Of a stretch of DNA of 64,000 bases, positions 51,402 to 59,190 are shown piece after piece. The notes under the pieces were generated by a model. The model made no database searches. It saw only the letters and a list, made by a program, of their open reading frames with translations, and was not told where the DNA came from. The DNA comes from Oscillospiraceae bacterium (GTDB lineage: Bacteria; Bacillota_A; Clostridia; Oscillospirales; Ruminococcaceae): assembly GCA_004558145.1 (NCBI GenBank), contig SFDQ01000005.1, forward strand, positions 1-64,000, given 5' to 3'. The translations under genes and the position numbers were made by a program. Within the stretch, counting starts at the first letter, position 1; each line of letters opens with the position of its first letter.

Positions 51402-52298
51402 TTGAAACTGGTGAATTTCGGCTCCCTGAACATCGACCGGGTCTACCGGGTGCAGGCCTTCGTGCGCCCCGGCCAGACCATCCTTGCCCGGGACTTCTCC
51501 TGCTGCGCCGGAGGCAAAGGCCTCAACCAGTCGCTGGCGGCGGCCCGGGCCGGGGCGCAGGTGCTCCATGCCGGGGCCATCGGTGAGGACGGCGCCATGC
51601 TGCAGGCCCTGCTGGAAGAAAGCGGCGCGGACACCTCCCGCCTGCTGCACTGCACCGACGCCGCCACCGGCCACGCGGTCATCCAGGTGGAGGAAGGCGG
51701 CCAGAACTGCATCCTGGTGTGGGGCGGCGCGAACCGCGCCCTCACCGAAGAATATGTGGACAGCGTGCTGGAGGTCTGCGAAGCCGGCGACGTGGTGCTG
51801 GTGCAGAACGAGACCTCCTGCGTGAAGTACATTCTGGAACAGGCCGCTGCCCGCGGGCTGCAGGCGGCGGTGAACCCCTCCCCCATCGACCCGGCCTGGG
51901 CGGACTGGGAGATGGCGGCGGTGCGCTGGTTCATCCTCAACGAGGAGGAGGGCGCCTGCCTTGCGGGCCTTGCCCCCGGCGCGGGCGAGGAGGAAATTCT
52001 TGACGCGCTGGCGGCCCGCTGGCCCCACGCCGCGGTGGTGCTGACCCTGGGCGAGCGGGGCGTTGTCTTCCGGGACGGGGACATCCGCTGCGCCCACCGG
52101 GCCTACCCGGTGAAGGCGGTGGACACCACCGGCGCGGGCGACACCTTCTGCGGCTATTTCCTGGCGGGGGTGCTGGCGGGCCTTTCGCCTCAGGAATGCC
52201 TGCAAAACGCCTCCCGGGCCTCGGCCCTCTGCGTGACGGGAGCGGGCGCCGCGCCCTCCATCCCCACCATGGAGCAGGTGGCCGCCTTCCGGCCGTAA
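51402..52298 (+). CDS. PfkB family carbohydrate kinase, ribokinase-like
   Basis: Sugar kinase of 298 aa. Signatures are CCAGGKGLNQSLAAARAG (about residues 34-51) and the C-terminal ATP/catalytic motif DTTGAGDTFCGYFLAG (about 242-257) with the catalytic Asp in GAGD. TTG start with AGGAGG 8 nt before it. Last gene of the operon; phosphorylation of ribose released by the nucleoside hydrolase is the natural role. Confidence 0.88.
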   Translation: MKLVNFGSLNIDRVYRVQAFVRPGQTILARDFSCCAGGKGLNQSLAAARAGAQVLHAGAIGEDGAMLQALLEESGADTSRLLHCTDAATGHAVIQVEEGGQNCILVWGGANRALTEEYVDSVLEVCEAGDVVLVQNETSCVKYILEQAAARGLQAAVNPSPIDPAWADWEMAAVRWFILNEEEGACLAGLAPGAGEEEILDALAARWPHAAVVLTLGERGVVFRDGDIRCAHRAYPVKAVDTTGAGDTFCGYFLAGVLAGLSPQECLQNASRASALCVTGAGAAPSIPTMEQVAAFRP

Positions 52299-52311
52299 AG
52301 ACAAAAAGCAA

Positions 52312-52345
52312 GCCCCGCCCGGCGTCTGCCGGGCGGGGCATTTTG
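52312..52345. terminator. Terminator between the ribokinase and Fbp-type ABC operons
   Basis: A 12-bp perfect GC stem (GCCCCGCCCGGC and complement, 4-nt loop) followed by ATTTTGT on the plus strand. An A/T-rich flank also serves the convergent permease stop at 52348. Confidence 0.88.
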
Positions 52346-52347
52346 TG

Positions 52348-54018
52348 TTAGAATGTGATGTTCTTGTTCTTGGAGAATTTGATGAAGATGAGCAGCGAGA
52401 TGGTGGTCATCACCGTGAGCACACAGGCCATGGCCGCCGCCACGCCGTAGCTGCCCCGGGATACATAGGTGTAGATCTGTATCGTCAGGGTGGTGGTGCG
52501 CCAGTTGTAGAGCAGGATGCCGGTGGACAACTCGGTGATGATGGCGATCCAGCTGAGCAGCGCGCCGGAGATGATACCGTTGGCCATCATGGGCATGGTG
52601 ACCTTGAAGAAGGCTTTCATCTTGCTGCTGCCCAGGGAGATGGCCGCCTCCTCGATGGACATGGGGATCTGCTGCAAGGTTGCCACCGAGGAACGGATGG
52701 TGTAGGAGTTTCGGCGGATGACCAGCGCCACGATCATGATGGTGGCGGTGCCCACCAGCACGATGGGGCCACTGCTGAAGGCCATGATGAGGGCGATGCC
52801 CACCACCGAGCCGGGGATGACGTAGGGCACCATCGAGAGGGTGTCGATGAACTTGCTCACGATGTTGCTGCGGCGCACCACCAGGTAGGCCACCAGGATG
52901 GAGAGGGCCACGATGATGATGAGCGCCACGCCGCCGATGAGGAAGGTGTTGGGGATGGCGTTGCCCAGCTTGGAGAAGGCGTCCACATAGCTGTTCAGGG
53001 AGTAGCCGTCCACGAACAGCTTGCCGGAGGTGTTCTGGAAGGAGGTGTAGATAACATACAGCTGAGGCGCGTAGGCCACCGTGACCACACCGTAGCAGAA
53101 CAGATGGATGAGCACGCCCTTCACGCCCTTGGCCTTCTTGCGCTCGATGGGGTGCAGCGCGTTCATGGTGAACTGGAACTTGCTGTTCACAAAGCGCTGG
53201 AACAGGAAGATGACGGCGGTGATGATGATGGCGATGACCGCCACCGCCGAGGCGAAGTGGGTGTCGCCGCCGGTCTCACTCATGAAGGAGTTGTAGATCT
53301 CCACCGGGAAGGTGCGGTAGCCCTCGCCGATGAACAGCGGGGTGCCGAAGTCGGCAAAGGCGCGCATGAACACCATGAGCATGGCCGCGATGATGGTGGG
53401 TGCGCACAGCGGGATGATGACGGTGAAGAACCGCTTGAGGCCGGTGCAGCCCATATTCTCGCTGGCTTCCAGCAGGGTGTTGTCCACGTTTTTCAAAGCG
53501 CCGGACACATACAGGAACACCAGCGGATACAGCTGCAGGCACAGCACCAGCAGGATGCCGCCGAAGCCGTAGATGCTGGGCAGCTTGATGCCGGTGAGGT
53601 CCTTGACGAAGTTGGTGATGAGGCCGTTGCGCCCCAGCAGCAAGATCCAGGAATAGGCCCCGATGAAGGGGGCGGACATGCTGCACAGGATGATGATGAT
53701 CTGCAGAAAGCGGGCGCCCTTGATCTCATACATGTTGTAGAAATACGCCAGCGGCACACCGATGACCATGGTCAGGATGGTGGCGCTGATGCTCACCTTG
53801 AAGGAGTTGAGCACGGTGCCCAGGTAGTACTGCTTGGAGAGGAATTTGACGAAGTAATCCAGCGTGAACTGGCCGCCGCTGTCGATCACCGCGTTGCGCA
53901 GAAGCATGAACAGCGGATAGATCATGAACAGGGCGTAGAGCGCCAGGATGACCACCGAAATGACCAGCCAGACGTCCTTGCGGGGCTTTGCGCGCCCGTC
54001 GCTGAGCCGGCCTTTCAT
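52348..54018 (-). CDS. Fused ABC importer permease (FbpB/PhnU class)
   Basis: Permease of 556 aa made of two fused six-helix halves (residues about 15-270 and 300-550), each with an EAA-type loop (LLEASENMGCTGLKRFFTVIIP, about 180-200, and IEEAAISLGSSKMKAFFKVTMP, about 460-480, given in part). This fused layout is typical of ferric iron, thiamine and phosphonate importers. Its start overlaps the ATPase stop (TGATG). Last gene of the nanE operon. Confidence 0.88.
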   Translation of the reverse strand: MKGRLSDGRAKPRKDVWLVISVVILALYALFMIYPLFMLLRNAVIDSGGQFTLDYFVKFLSKQYYLGTVLNSFKVSISATILTMVIGVPLAYFYNMYEIKGARFLQIIIILCSMSAPFIGAYSWILLLGRNGLITNFVKDLTGIKLPSIYGFGGILLVLCLQLYPLVFLYVSGALKNVDNTLLEASENMGCTGLKRFFTVIIPLCAPTIIAAMLMVFMRAFADFGTPLFIGEGYRTFPVEIYNSFMSETGGDTHFASAVAVIAIIITAVIFLFQRFVNSKFQFTMNALHPIERKKAKGVKGVLIHLFCYGVVTVAYAPQLYVIYTSFQNTSGKLFVDGYSLNSYVDAFSKLGNAIPNTFLIGGVALIIIVALSILVAYLVVRRSNIVSKFIDTLSMVPYVIPGSVVGIALIMAFSSGPIVLVGTATIMIVALVIRRNSYTIRSSVATLQQIPMSIEEAAISLGSSKMKAFFKVTMPMMANGIISGALLSWIAIITELSTGILLYNWRTTTLTIQIYTYVSRGSYGVAAAMACVLTVMTTISLLIFIKFSKNKNITF

Positions 54019-55133
54019 CACACCACCCCTTCAAGACGGTTCTCGTTCACCGTGAGGGTGCGCGCACCGTCGGCGGTGAACACGTTGATCTTGTGGGTCT
54101 TCACCGCCAGCTTGATGGCGGTGCCCTTGGGCACCGAGTTCTCGATCTCGGATTCCATCACGATCTCCACCTTTTCGCCGCTGTCCAGATGGACGAAGTA
54201 GTGGGTGTTCAGGCCCAGGAACACGCTGTCGTCCACGGTGGCGCTCACGCCGGGGGCGCTGGCGTCCCGCTGGATGACGAACTCCTCCGGCCGCACCGAC
54301 ACCTTCACCGCCTGGCTGACGGCCTCCGGGTCGATGTTGTCCAGCTGGACGGCGTGGCCGTCCGCAAAGGTCAGGGTGCCCTTGCCGCCGGCGCACTCAA
54401 GTTTCGCGTCCAGCACGTTGGTGCGGCCGATGAAGGTGGCCACGAACAGGTTTTCCGGCCGCTGGTAGAGGTCGCGGGGGCGGCCGATCTGCTGGATGAC
54501 GCCTCCGTCCATCACCGCGATGCGGTCGGAGACCGCCATGGCCTCCTCCTGGTCGTGGGTGACGTAGACGGTGGTGATGCCGATGCGGTTCTGGATCTCT
54601 TTGATGGCGGTGCGCATCTCCACCCGGAGCTTGGCGTCCAGGTTGGAAAGGGGCTCGTCCATCAAAAGCACGTCCGGCTTGATGACCAGCGCGCGGGCCA
54701 GGGCCACGCGCTGCTGCTGGCCGCCGGAAAGCCGCTCGGGCATGCGGTCCCGGTACTCGTCGATCTGCATGAGTTTGAGGAACTCGTCGGTCTCTTTCTC
54801 ACACTGGTCCTTGGGGACCTTGCGGTTTTTCAGGCCGAAGGCAACGTTGTCCTTCACGGTCATGTTGGGGAAGATGGCATAGTTCTGGAACACCATGCCG
54901 ATGTTCCGCTTCGCAGGGTCCATGTCGTTCACGCGGCGCTCGCCAAAGAAGAAGTCGCCCCCTTCGATGGAGTTGAAGCCGGCGATCATCCGCAAAAGGG
55001 TGGTCTTTCCGCAGCCGGAAGGACCAAGGAGGGTGAAAAATTCACCCTCCTTGATCTCCACGGAAAGATCCTTGATCACGGTGTTTTCGCCGTAACGCTT
55101 GACCGCGTTTTTGATCCGAATGTCAACGCTCAT
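54018..55133 (-). CDS. ABC importer ATPase (FbpC/PotA class)
   Basis: ATPase of 371 aa: Walker A GPSGCGKTT (about residues 38-46), signature LSGGQQQR (about 135-142), Walker B VLLMDEP, and a C-terminal TOBE-type regulatory part (about 240-371). It lies 41 bp downstream of the binding-protein gene and is translationally coupled to the permease gene. Confidence 0.92.
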   Translation of the reverse strand: MSVDIRIKNAVKRYGENTVIKDLSVEIKEGEFFTLLGPSGCGKTTLLRMIAGFNSIEGGDFFFGERRVNDMDPAKRNIGMVFQNYAIFPNMTVKDNVAFGLKNRKVPKDQCEKETDEFLKLMQIDEYRDRMPERLSGGQQQRVALARALVIKPDVLLMDEPLSNLDAKLRVEMRTAIKEIQNRIGITTVYVTHDQEEAMAVSDRIAVMDGGVIQQIGRPRDLYQRPENLFVATFIGRTNVLDAKLECAGGKGTLTFADGHAVQLDNIDPEAVSQAVKVSVRPEEFVIQRDASAPGVSATVDDSVFLGLNTHYFVHLDSGEKVEIVMESEIENSVPKGTAIKLAVKTHKINVFTADGARTLTVNENRLEGVV

Positions 55134-55174
55134 AGTTTTCTCTCCATGATCTCAGATTCCGCGATGGTCTTGTG

Positions 55175-56254
55175 TCAGCCGGTGACCAGTTCCAGCCAGC
55201 GCTCCTGCCACTGGGACTGCATCTCGGCGCAGTACTCGATGTCCTCATAGGCCACGTTGATCTCGGAGAACGGAGGCATGTTGGGGCTGGTGTTCTCCAC
55301 GCTGGTCAGCACGGGGCGGATGGAGGTGTCGGCGTAGCACTCCTGGCCTTCCTGGGAAATGAGGAAGTCCACGAACTTCTTGGCGTTCTCTTCGTTCTTG
55401 CAGCCCTTGACGATGGCAACGCCGGCGGGCAGCCACACGGCGCCCTCTTCGGGGTAGACCACCTTCAGGTTGGTGGCGCCGTCTTCCAGCAGGCCCACGC
55501 AGGGATCTTCATAGGACACGCCCACGGCATACTCGCCGTCCGCGGTGGCCTTGTAGATCTGGGAAGAGGAAGACAGGATGGAGCCGTCCAGCTGCTCCAC
55601 GAACTGGCCCACGAACTCCCAGGCCTTCTCGTCATAAGGCTCGTCGCCCATGACCAGCAGCATGTTGGTCAGCTCGGCCCAGGCGCTGGAGGAGGCGGTG
55701 GGATCGCCCATGGCGATGCGGCCCTTCAGCTCGGGACGGAGCAGGTCCTTATAGCCGGTGAACTCGTCGGGGTCAAGGCCCAGCTCTTCGAACACGTCCA
55801 GGTTGAGCAGCAGCGCCGCGCTGCCGGACAGCTTGGTGTTGGTGAAGTAGCCGGTGGTGTTCTGGTAGGCTTCGGGCAGGTTCGCGTCGTTGGGCGACAC
55901 ATACTCCATGTACAGGTCGGGATGCTCGGTGTAGAACGCCAGGTTCACCGCGCCCCAGTTCACGTCGGCCTGGGGGTTGGCCTTCTCGGCTTCCAGTCGG
56001 GCCAGCACGTCGCCGGTGCCCATGGACTGCAGGATGACCTTGATGCCGGTGGCCTCCTCAAAGGCGGGGATGACGGCGTTCACCTCGGTGTCGGAGTTGG
56101 GGGAATAGACCACCACTTCACCGCCGGAAGCGGGGGCCGCGTCGCCGCCGGAAGCCGCGTCGGAACCGCCGGTGCTGGCGGGGGTGGAGCCGCAGGCCGC
56201 CAGGGACAGGACCATGGCCGACGCCAGCAGTGCGCTCAGGATCTTCTTTTTCAT
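55175..56254 (-). CDS. Fbp/Phn-type solute-binding lipoprotein
   Basis: Receptor of 359 aa. Signal peptide with lipobox LSLAAC (cysteine at about residue 21), a Ser/Gly-rich linker, then a binding-protein domain opening VVVYSPNSDTEVNAVIPAFEEATGI, in pieces the pattern of iron and phosphonate receptors. CAAGGAGG lies before the ATG. It follows nanE by 79 bp on the same strand; the gap holds a hairpin without a T run, perhaps raising stability of the binding-protein mRNA. Context with nanE and RpiR points to an amino sugar or sialic-acid-related ligand rather than iron. Confidence 0.88.
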   Translation of the reverse strand: MKKKILSALLASAMVLSLAACGSTPASTGGSDAASGGDAAPASGGEVVVYSPNSDTEVNAVIPAFEEATGIKVILQSMGTGDVLARLEAEKANPQADVNWGAVNLAFYTEHPDLYMEYVSPNDANLPEAYQNTTGYFTNTKLSGSAALLLNLDVFEELGLDPDEFTGYKDLLRPELKGRIAMGDPTASSSAWAELTNMLLVMGDEPYDEKAWEFVGQFVEQLDGSILSSSSQIYKATADGEYAVGVSYEDPCVGLLEDGATNLKVVYPEEGAVWLPAGVAIVKGCKNEENAKKFVDFLISQEGQECYADTSIRPVLTSVENTSPNMPPFSEINVAYEDIEYCAEMQSQWQERWLELVTG

Positions 56255-56281
56255 TGTTTTCTCCTCCTTGTATTTGCTCTT

Positions 56282-56303
56282 CCCGGCCAACCTCCTGGCC
56301 GGG
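56282..56303 (-). other. Intercistronic hairpin between nanE and the binding-protein gene
   Basis: CCCGGCCA-6 nt-TGGCCGGG, a perfect 8-bp stem with no T run after it. An mRNA-processing or stabilising element is more likely than a terminator. Confidence 0.5.
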
Positions 56304-56333
56304 TCTTCGTTTATTTTTCGGCCGCGACGGGTC

Positions 56334-57044
56334 TCACGGCCGCACCTGCGCTTTTTCGATCTCGGTGACGAACCGCCGGGCGATCTCCAGCGGGCGGGTG
56401 ATGGCTCCGCCCACCACCACGGCCAGCGCGCCCAGTTCCAGCATGGCGCGGGCCTGCTCCGGGCGGTGGATGCGCCCTTCCGCGATGAGGGGCGCGGGCA
56501 CCTTTTCCACGATCTGGCGGGCCAGCTCGAAGTTGGGCCCGTCCATCGTCTCGTCCCCCTTCACATAGCCGTTCAGGGTGGTGCCCACGAAGTCCACCCC
56601 TTCCTCGGCGGCCATCAGCGCGTCCTCCAGGCGGGAGCAGTCCGCCATGAACAGCTGACTGGGATATTTGGTCCGCGCCTGCCGCACCAACTCCCGGGAG
56701 GTCAGCCCGCCGGGGTGGCTCTGACGGGTGCAGTCCAGCGCGATGATGGTGCAGCCCGCGGCCACCAGCTGGTCCACCTCGTCCATGGTGGGGGTGATGT
56801 AGGCCTCGCAGCCGGGATAGTTCTTTTTGATGATGCCGATGAGGGGCAGGTCCACCCTGGCCATGATGTCCCGGATGTCCTGCACGCCGTTGGCCCGGAT
56901 GCCCACGGCCCCCGCCCGCCGGGCGGCCTCGGCCATCAGGGGCATCACGCCCCCCTCCGGGCGGTAGAGCGGCTCGCCCTCCAGCGCCTGGCAGGAGACG
57001 ATGAGCCCGTGACGGATGCGCCCGATGACTTCCTGTTTATCCAT
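56334..57044 (-). CDS. nanE: N-acetylmannosamine-6-phosphate 2-epimerase
   Basis: Converts ManNAc-6-P to GlcNAc-6-P, the step that brings sialic acid or ManNAc into amino-sugar metabolism. TIM barrel of 236 aa with the typical opening LIVSCQALEGEPLY (about residues 15-28). The catalytic lysine lies in IGIIKKNYPG (about 69-78) and the active-site glutamate in IAEGRIHRPEQ (about 186-196). GGAGTG lies 9 nt before the ATG at 57044. First gene of an operon with the Fbp-type importer. NanA, NanK and NagA/B are not in the window. Confidence 0.92.
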   Translation of the reverse strand: MDKQEVIGRIRHGLIVSCQALEGEPLYRPEGGVMPLMAEAARRAGAVGIRANGVQDIRDIMARVDLPLIGIIKKNYPGCEAYITPTMDEVDQLVAAGCTIIALDCTRQSHPGGLTSRELVRQARTKYPSQLFMADCSRLEDALMAAEEGVDFVGTTLNGYVKGDETMDGPNFELARQIVEKVPAPLIAEGRIHRPEQARAMLELGALAVVVGGAITRPLEIARRFVTEIEKAQVRP

Positions 57045-57054
57045 ATTAAGAAAC

Positions 57055-57090
57055 ACTCCAATTTTTCATCATTTTTGGAGTTTTGCTCCA
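57055..57090. promoter_or_regulatory. Overlapping ACTCCA/TGGAGT half-sites before nanE
   Basis: ACTCCA (57055-57060), TGGAGT (57076-57081) and CTCCA (57086-57090) form two overlapping inverted repeats (TGGAG-TTTTG-CTCCA is perfect). They lie between the nanE -10 box and its start codon, suiting a repressor such as the adjacent RpiR protein. ACTCCA partly coincides with the nanE ribosome binding site. Confidence 0.55.
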
Positions 57091-57099
57091 TCTGCCCTC

Positions 57100-57128
57100 A
57101 CTCTAACACACGATTTTCCCTTTGTAAA
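57100..57128 (-). promoter_or_regulatory. nanE operon promoter
   Basis: Minus-strand TTTACA (57123-57128), 17 bp, TAGAGT (57100-57105). Confidence 0.65.
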
Positions 57129-57149
57129 CCCTTTTTCGGTCGTTATGTA

Positions 57150-57204
57150 CAAAAAAACACAACATTCGTCAATCTTTACAGGAAAGATTGTGGAATGTTG
57201 TGTT
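57150..57204 (-). terminator. AT-rich terminator of the rpiR gene
   Basis: A long imperfect hairpin (AACACAACATTC...GAATGTTGTGTT and CAATCTTT...AAAGATTG, 57156-57204) followed on the minus strand by seven T residues. It is unusually AT-rich for this genome. Confidence 0.75.
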
Positions 57205-57227
57205 CTATGCCCATTGACAACGGGCGT

Positions 57228-58040
57228 TTAAACCTTCTTGGAAAGTATGACTTTGCCGATCTCTTCCTTCAGGCGCACGGTGCGGTCGCGGTTGCGCTTG
57301 TTGTATTCCCGCTTGAGGCAGTCCAGCACATAGAGCTGGCTCACAAGGCCGGTGATGCGCCCGCCGTTGATGATCTCCTCCTTGGCGAAGGTCTGCAGCA
57401 CCACGTCGGAGATGCGGGCCAGCTGGGAATTGACGTAGCTGGTGACCGAGATGATCTTCGCTCCCTGCTGGCTGGCCAGGGCGGCGGCCTCGCAGGTGTC
57501 GCGGGTGTTGCCGGTGAGGGAGAACACCACCACCACGTCCTCTTCGGTCATGCCGGCGGCGGCAATCATCTGCATGTGGCCCTCCTGGATGGCGTGCACC
57601 GGCTTGCCCATGCGGATGAAGCTGTTTTCGCCGGTGCTGGCGGCAATGCCGCTGACGGCCACTCCGAAGAAATACACCTGGCGGCCGGCCTCGATCAGGT
57701 CCACCGCACGGCTCAGCCGCCCCGGGTCCATCAGGGAGGCGGTGTTGTGCACCACGTCGGTGAACTCCCCTTCCACCACCGCGGAGAGGGCTCCTTCGGC
57801 GGGGTGCGCCTCCTCGGCGGATTTGGCGATGGAGAGCTTGAGGTCGATGAGTTTTTTGATGCCCAGCTTGTTGAGGAAGCGCACCACGCTGCCCTCCGAG
57901 ACGCCCGCCTCCTCGGCGATGTCCGCCAGGGTCATGTTGGTGATGTTCTGCTGCTGGTCCAGGATGAAGGTCGCGACCTTTTTGTCCGACTTTGTATACT
58001 CCGGCCAGAGCGCCTGGATGGTGTGGAAGATGTTGTTCAC
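57228..58040 (-). CDS. MurR/RpiR family transcriptional regulator
   Basis: Regulator of 270 aa. An N-terminal HTH (residues about 5-75, LADIAEEAGVSEGSVVRFLNKLGI in pieces) is followed by a sugar-isomerase (SIS) domain (about 105-250, VYFFGVAVSGIAAS and VVVVFSLTGNTRDT) that senses a phosphorylated sugar. GTG start with GGAGG 7 nt upstream. It lies directly upstream of nanE on the same strand but has its own terminator, so it is a separate transcript that probably controls nanE and the importer. Confidence 0.9.
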   Translation of the reverse strand: MNNIFHTIQALWPEYTKSDKKVATFILDQQQNITNMTLADIAEEAGVSEGSVVRFLNKLGIKKLIDLKLSIAKSAEEAHPAEGALSAVVEGEFTDVVHNTASLMDPGRLSRAVDLIEAGRQVYFFGVAVSGIAASTGENSFIRMGKPVHAIQEGHMQMIAAAGMTEEDVVVVFSLTGNTRDTCEAAALASQQGAKIISVTSYVNSQLARISDVVLQTFAKEEIINGGRITGLVSQLYVLDCLKREYNKRNRDRTVRLKEEIGKVILSKKV

Positions 58041-58080
58041 CGCTGCGCCTCCCTTGGTTTGATGCATGCGCGTTTTTTTC

Positions 58081-58109
58081 ATAGTAGCATCTTTCCCCCA
58101 CCGTGGCAA
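58081..58109 (-). promoter_or_regulatory. rpiR promoter
   Basis: Minus-strand TTGCCA (58104-58109), 17 bp, TACTAT (58081-58086). Confidence 0.7.
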
Positions 58110-58150
58110 ATGTTTCATCGGCTCTGTACATTTTTCCTGTGCGTTTGTGC

Positions 58151-58191
58151 AAAAAAACGCGCCGTCGCAATGCGACGGCGCGCTTTCTTTA
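58151..58191 (-). terminator. Terminator of the carbamate kinase operon
   Basis: A 13-bp near-perfect stem (CGCGCCGTCGCA and complement, single-base loop) followed on the minus strand by seven T residues. It lies about 57 bp past the arcC stop. Confidence 0.88.
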
Positions 58192-58247
58192 AGCCACGGA
58201 GCGGCCGGGGAATGGAGGAAGGGAGATCCCGGGAACTCTGCGGCGTG

Positions 58248-59174
58248 TCACTGTGTGATGACCGTTCCGCTCTCGCCGGCAAGGGCCTTGGCCGCGTTGG
58301 CCAGGCTGGCGATGATGGCGGCGCCGCCTTTTTCGGCAAAGCTCACCGCAGCTTCGATCTTGGGCAGCATGGAGCCGGGCGCGAACTGCCCCTGGGCGAT
58401 GTATTCCCTGGCCTGGGCCACGGTGATCTTGTCCAGCTCTTTCTGGGTGGGCTTGTTGAAGTCGATGCACACCCGGTCCACCGCCGTGAGGATCACCAGC
58501 ATGTCTGCCCCCACGATCTGCGCAAGGCAGGCGCTGGCAAAATCCTTGTCGATCACGGCGGGCACGCCCGTCAGCTTTCCGTCCTTGCGCACCACCGGGA
58601 TGCCGCCGCCGCCCACAGCGATGACGATCTGTCCCGCCTTGATGAGGGTCTGGATGGAGCCCTTCTCCACCACGTCCACCGGCTTGGGCGAGGGCACCAC
58701 CTGGCGCCAGCCGCGGCCGGCGTCCTCCACCATGACACAGCCCTGCTCTGCGGCGATCTTGTCCGCCTCCTCCTTGGTGTAGAAGGCGCCAATGGGTTTG
58801 GTGGGATGCTGGAACGCGGGGTCTGCCTCGTCCACCAGCACCTGAGTCACAACGGTGACCACCGGCTTGTCGATGCCCCGCCGGTCCAGCTCGTTGCGGA
58901 TGCTGTTCTGCAGGTGGTAGCCGATGTAGCCCTGGCTCATCGCTCCGCACTCCGGGAAGGGCATGGGCGCTTTGATGGCCCCGCTCGCTGCGGCGGAGGA
59001 CATGGCCAGGTTAATCATGCCCACCTGGGGGCCGTTGCCGTGGGCGATCACCACCTCGTGGCCCTGCTCCACCAGGTCCACGATGGAGCTGGCGGTGTTG
59101 GCCACAAGGGAAAGCTGCTCGGCGGCGGTGTTGCCAAGGGCGTTTCCGCCCAGCGCGATCACGATTTTAGACAT
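58248..59174 (-). CDS. arcC: Carbamate kinase
   Basis: Makes ATP, CO2 and NH3 from carbamoyl phosphate and ADP at the end of fermentative arginine, citrulline, agmatine or purine pathways. The 308-aa length fits. Signatures are VIALGGNALG (residues 5-14), HGNGPQVG (about 45-52), the GGGGIPVV loop (about 207-214) and DKDFASACLA (about 228-237). AAAAGGAG precedes the ATG. Last gene of the leftward operon, 16 bp after the YjiH-type carrier. Could equally be called yqeA-like. Confidence 0.93.
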   Translation of the reverse strand: MSKIVIALGGNALGNTAAEQLSLVANTASSIVDLVEQGHEVVIAHGNGPQVGMINLAMSSAAASGAIKAPMPFPECGAMSQGYIGYHLQNSIRNELDRRGIDKPVVTVVTQVLVDEADPAFQHPTKPIGAFYTKEEADKIAAEQGCVMVEDAGRGWRQVVPSPKPVDVVEKGSIQTLIKAGQIVIAVGGGGIPVVRKDGKLTGVPAVIDKDFASACLAQIVGADMLVILTAVDRVCIDFNKPTQKELDKITVAQAREYIAQGQFAPGSMLPKIEAAVSFAEKGGAAIIASLANAAKALAGESGTVITQ

Positions 59175-59190
59175 TGCAGACTGCTCCTTT

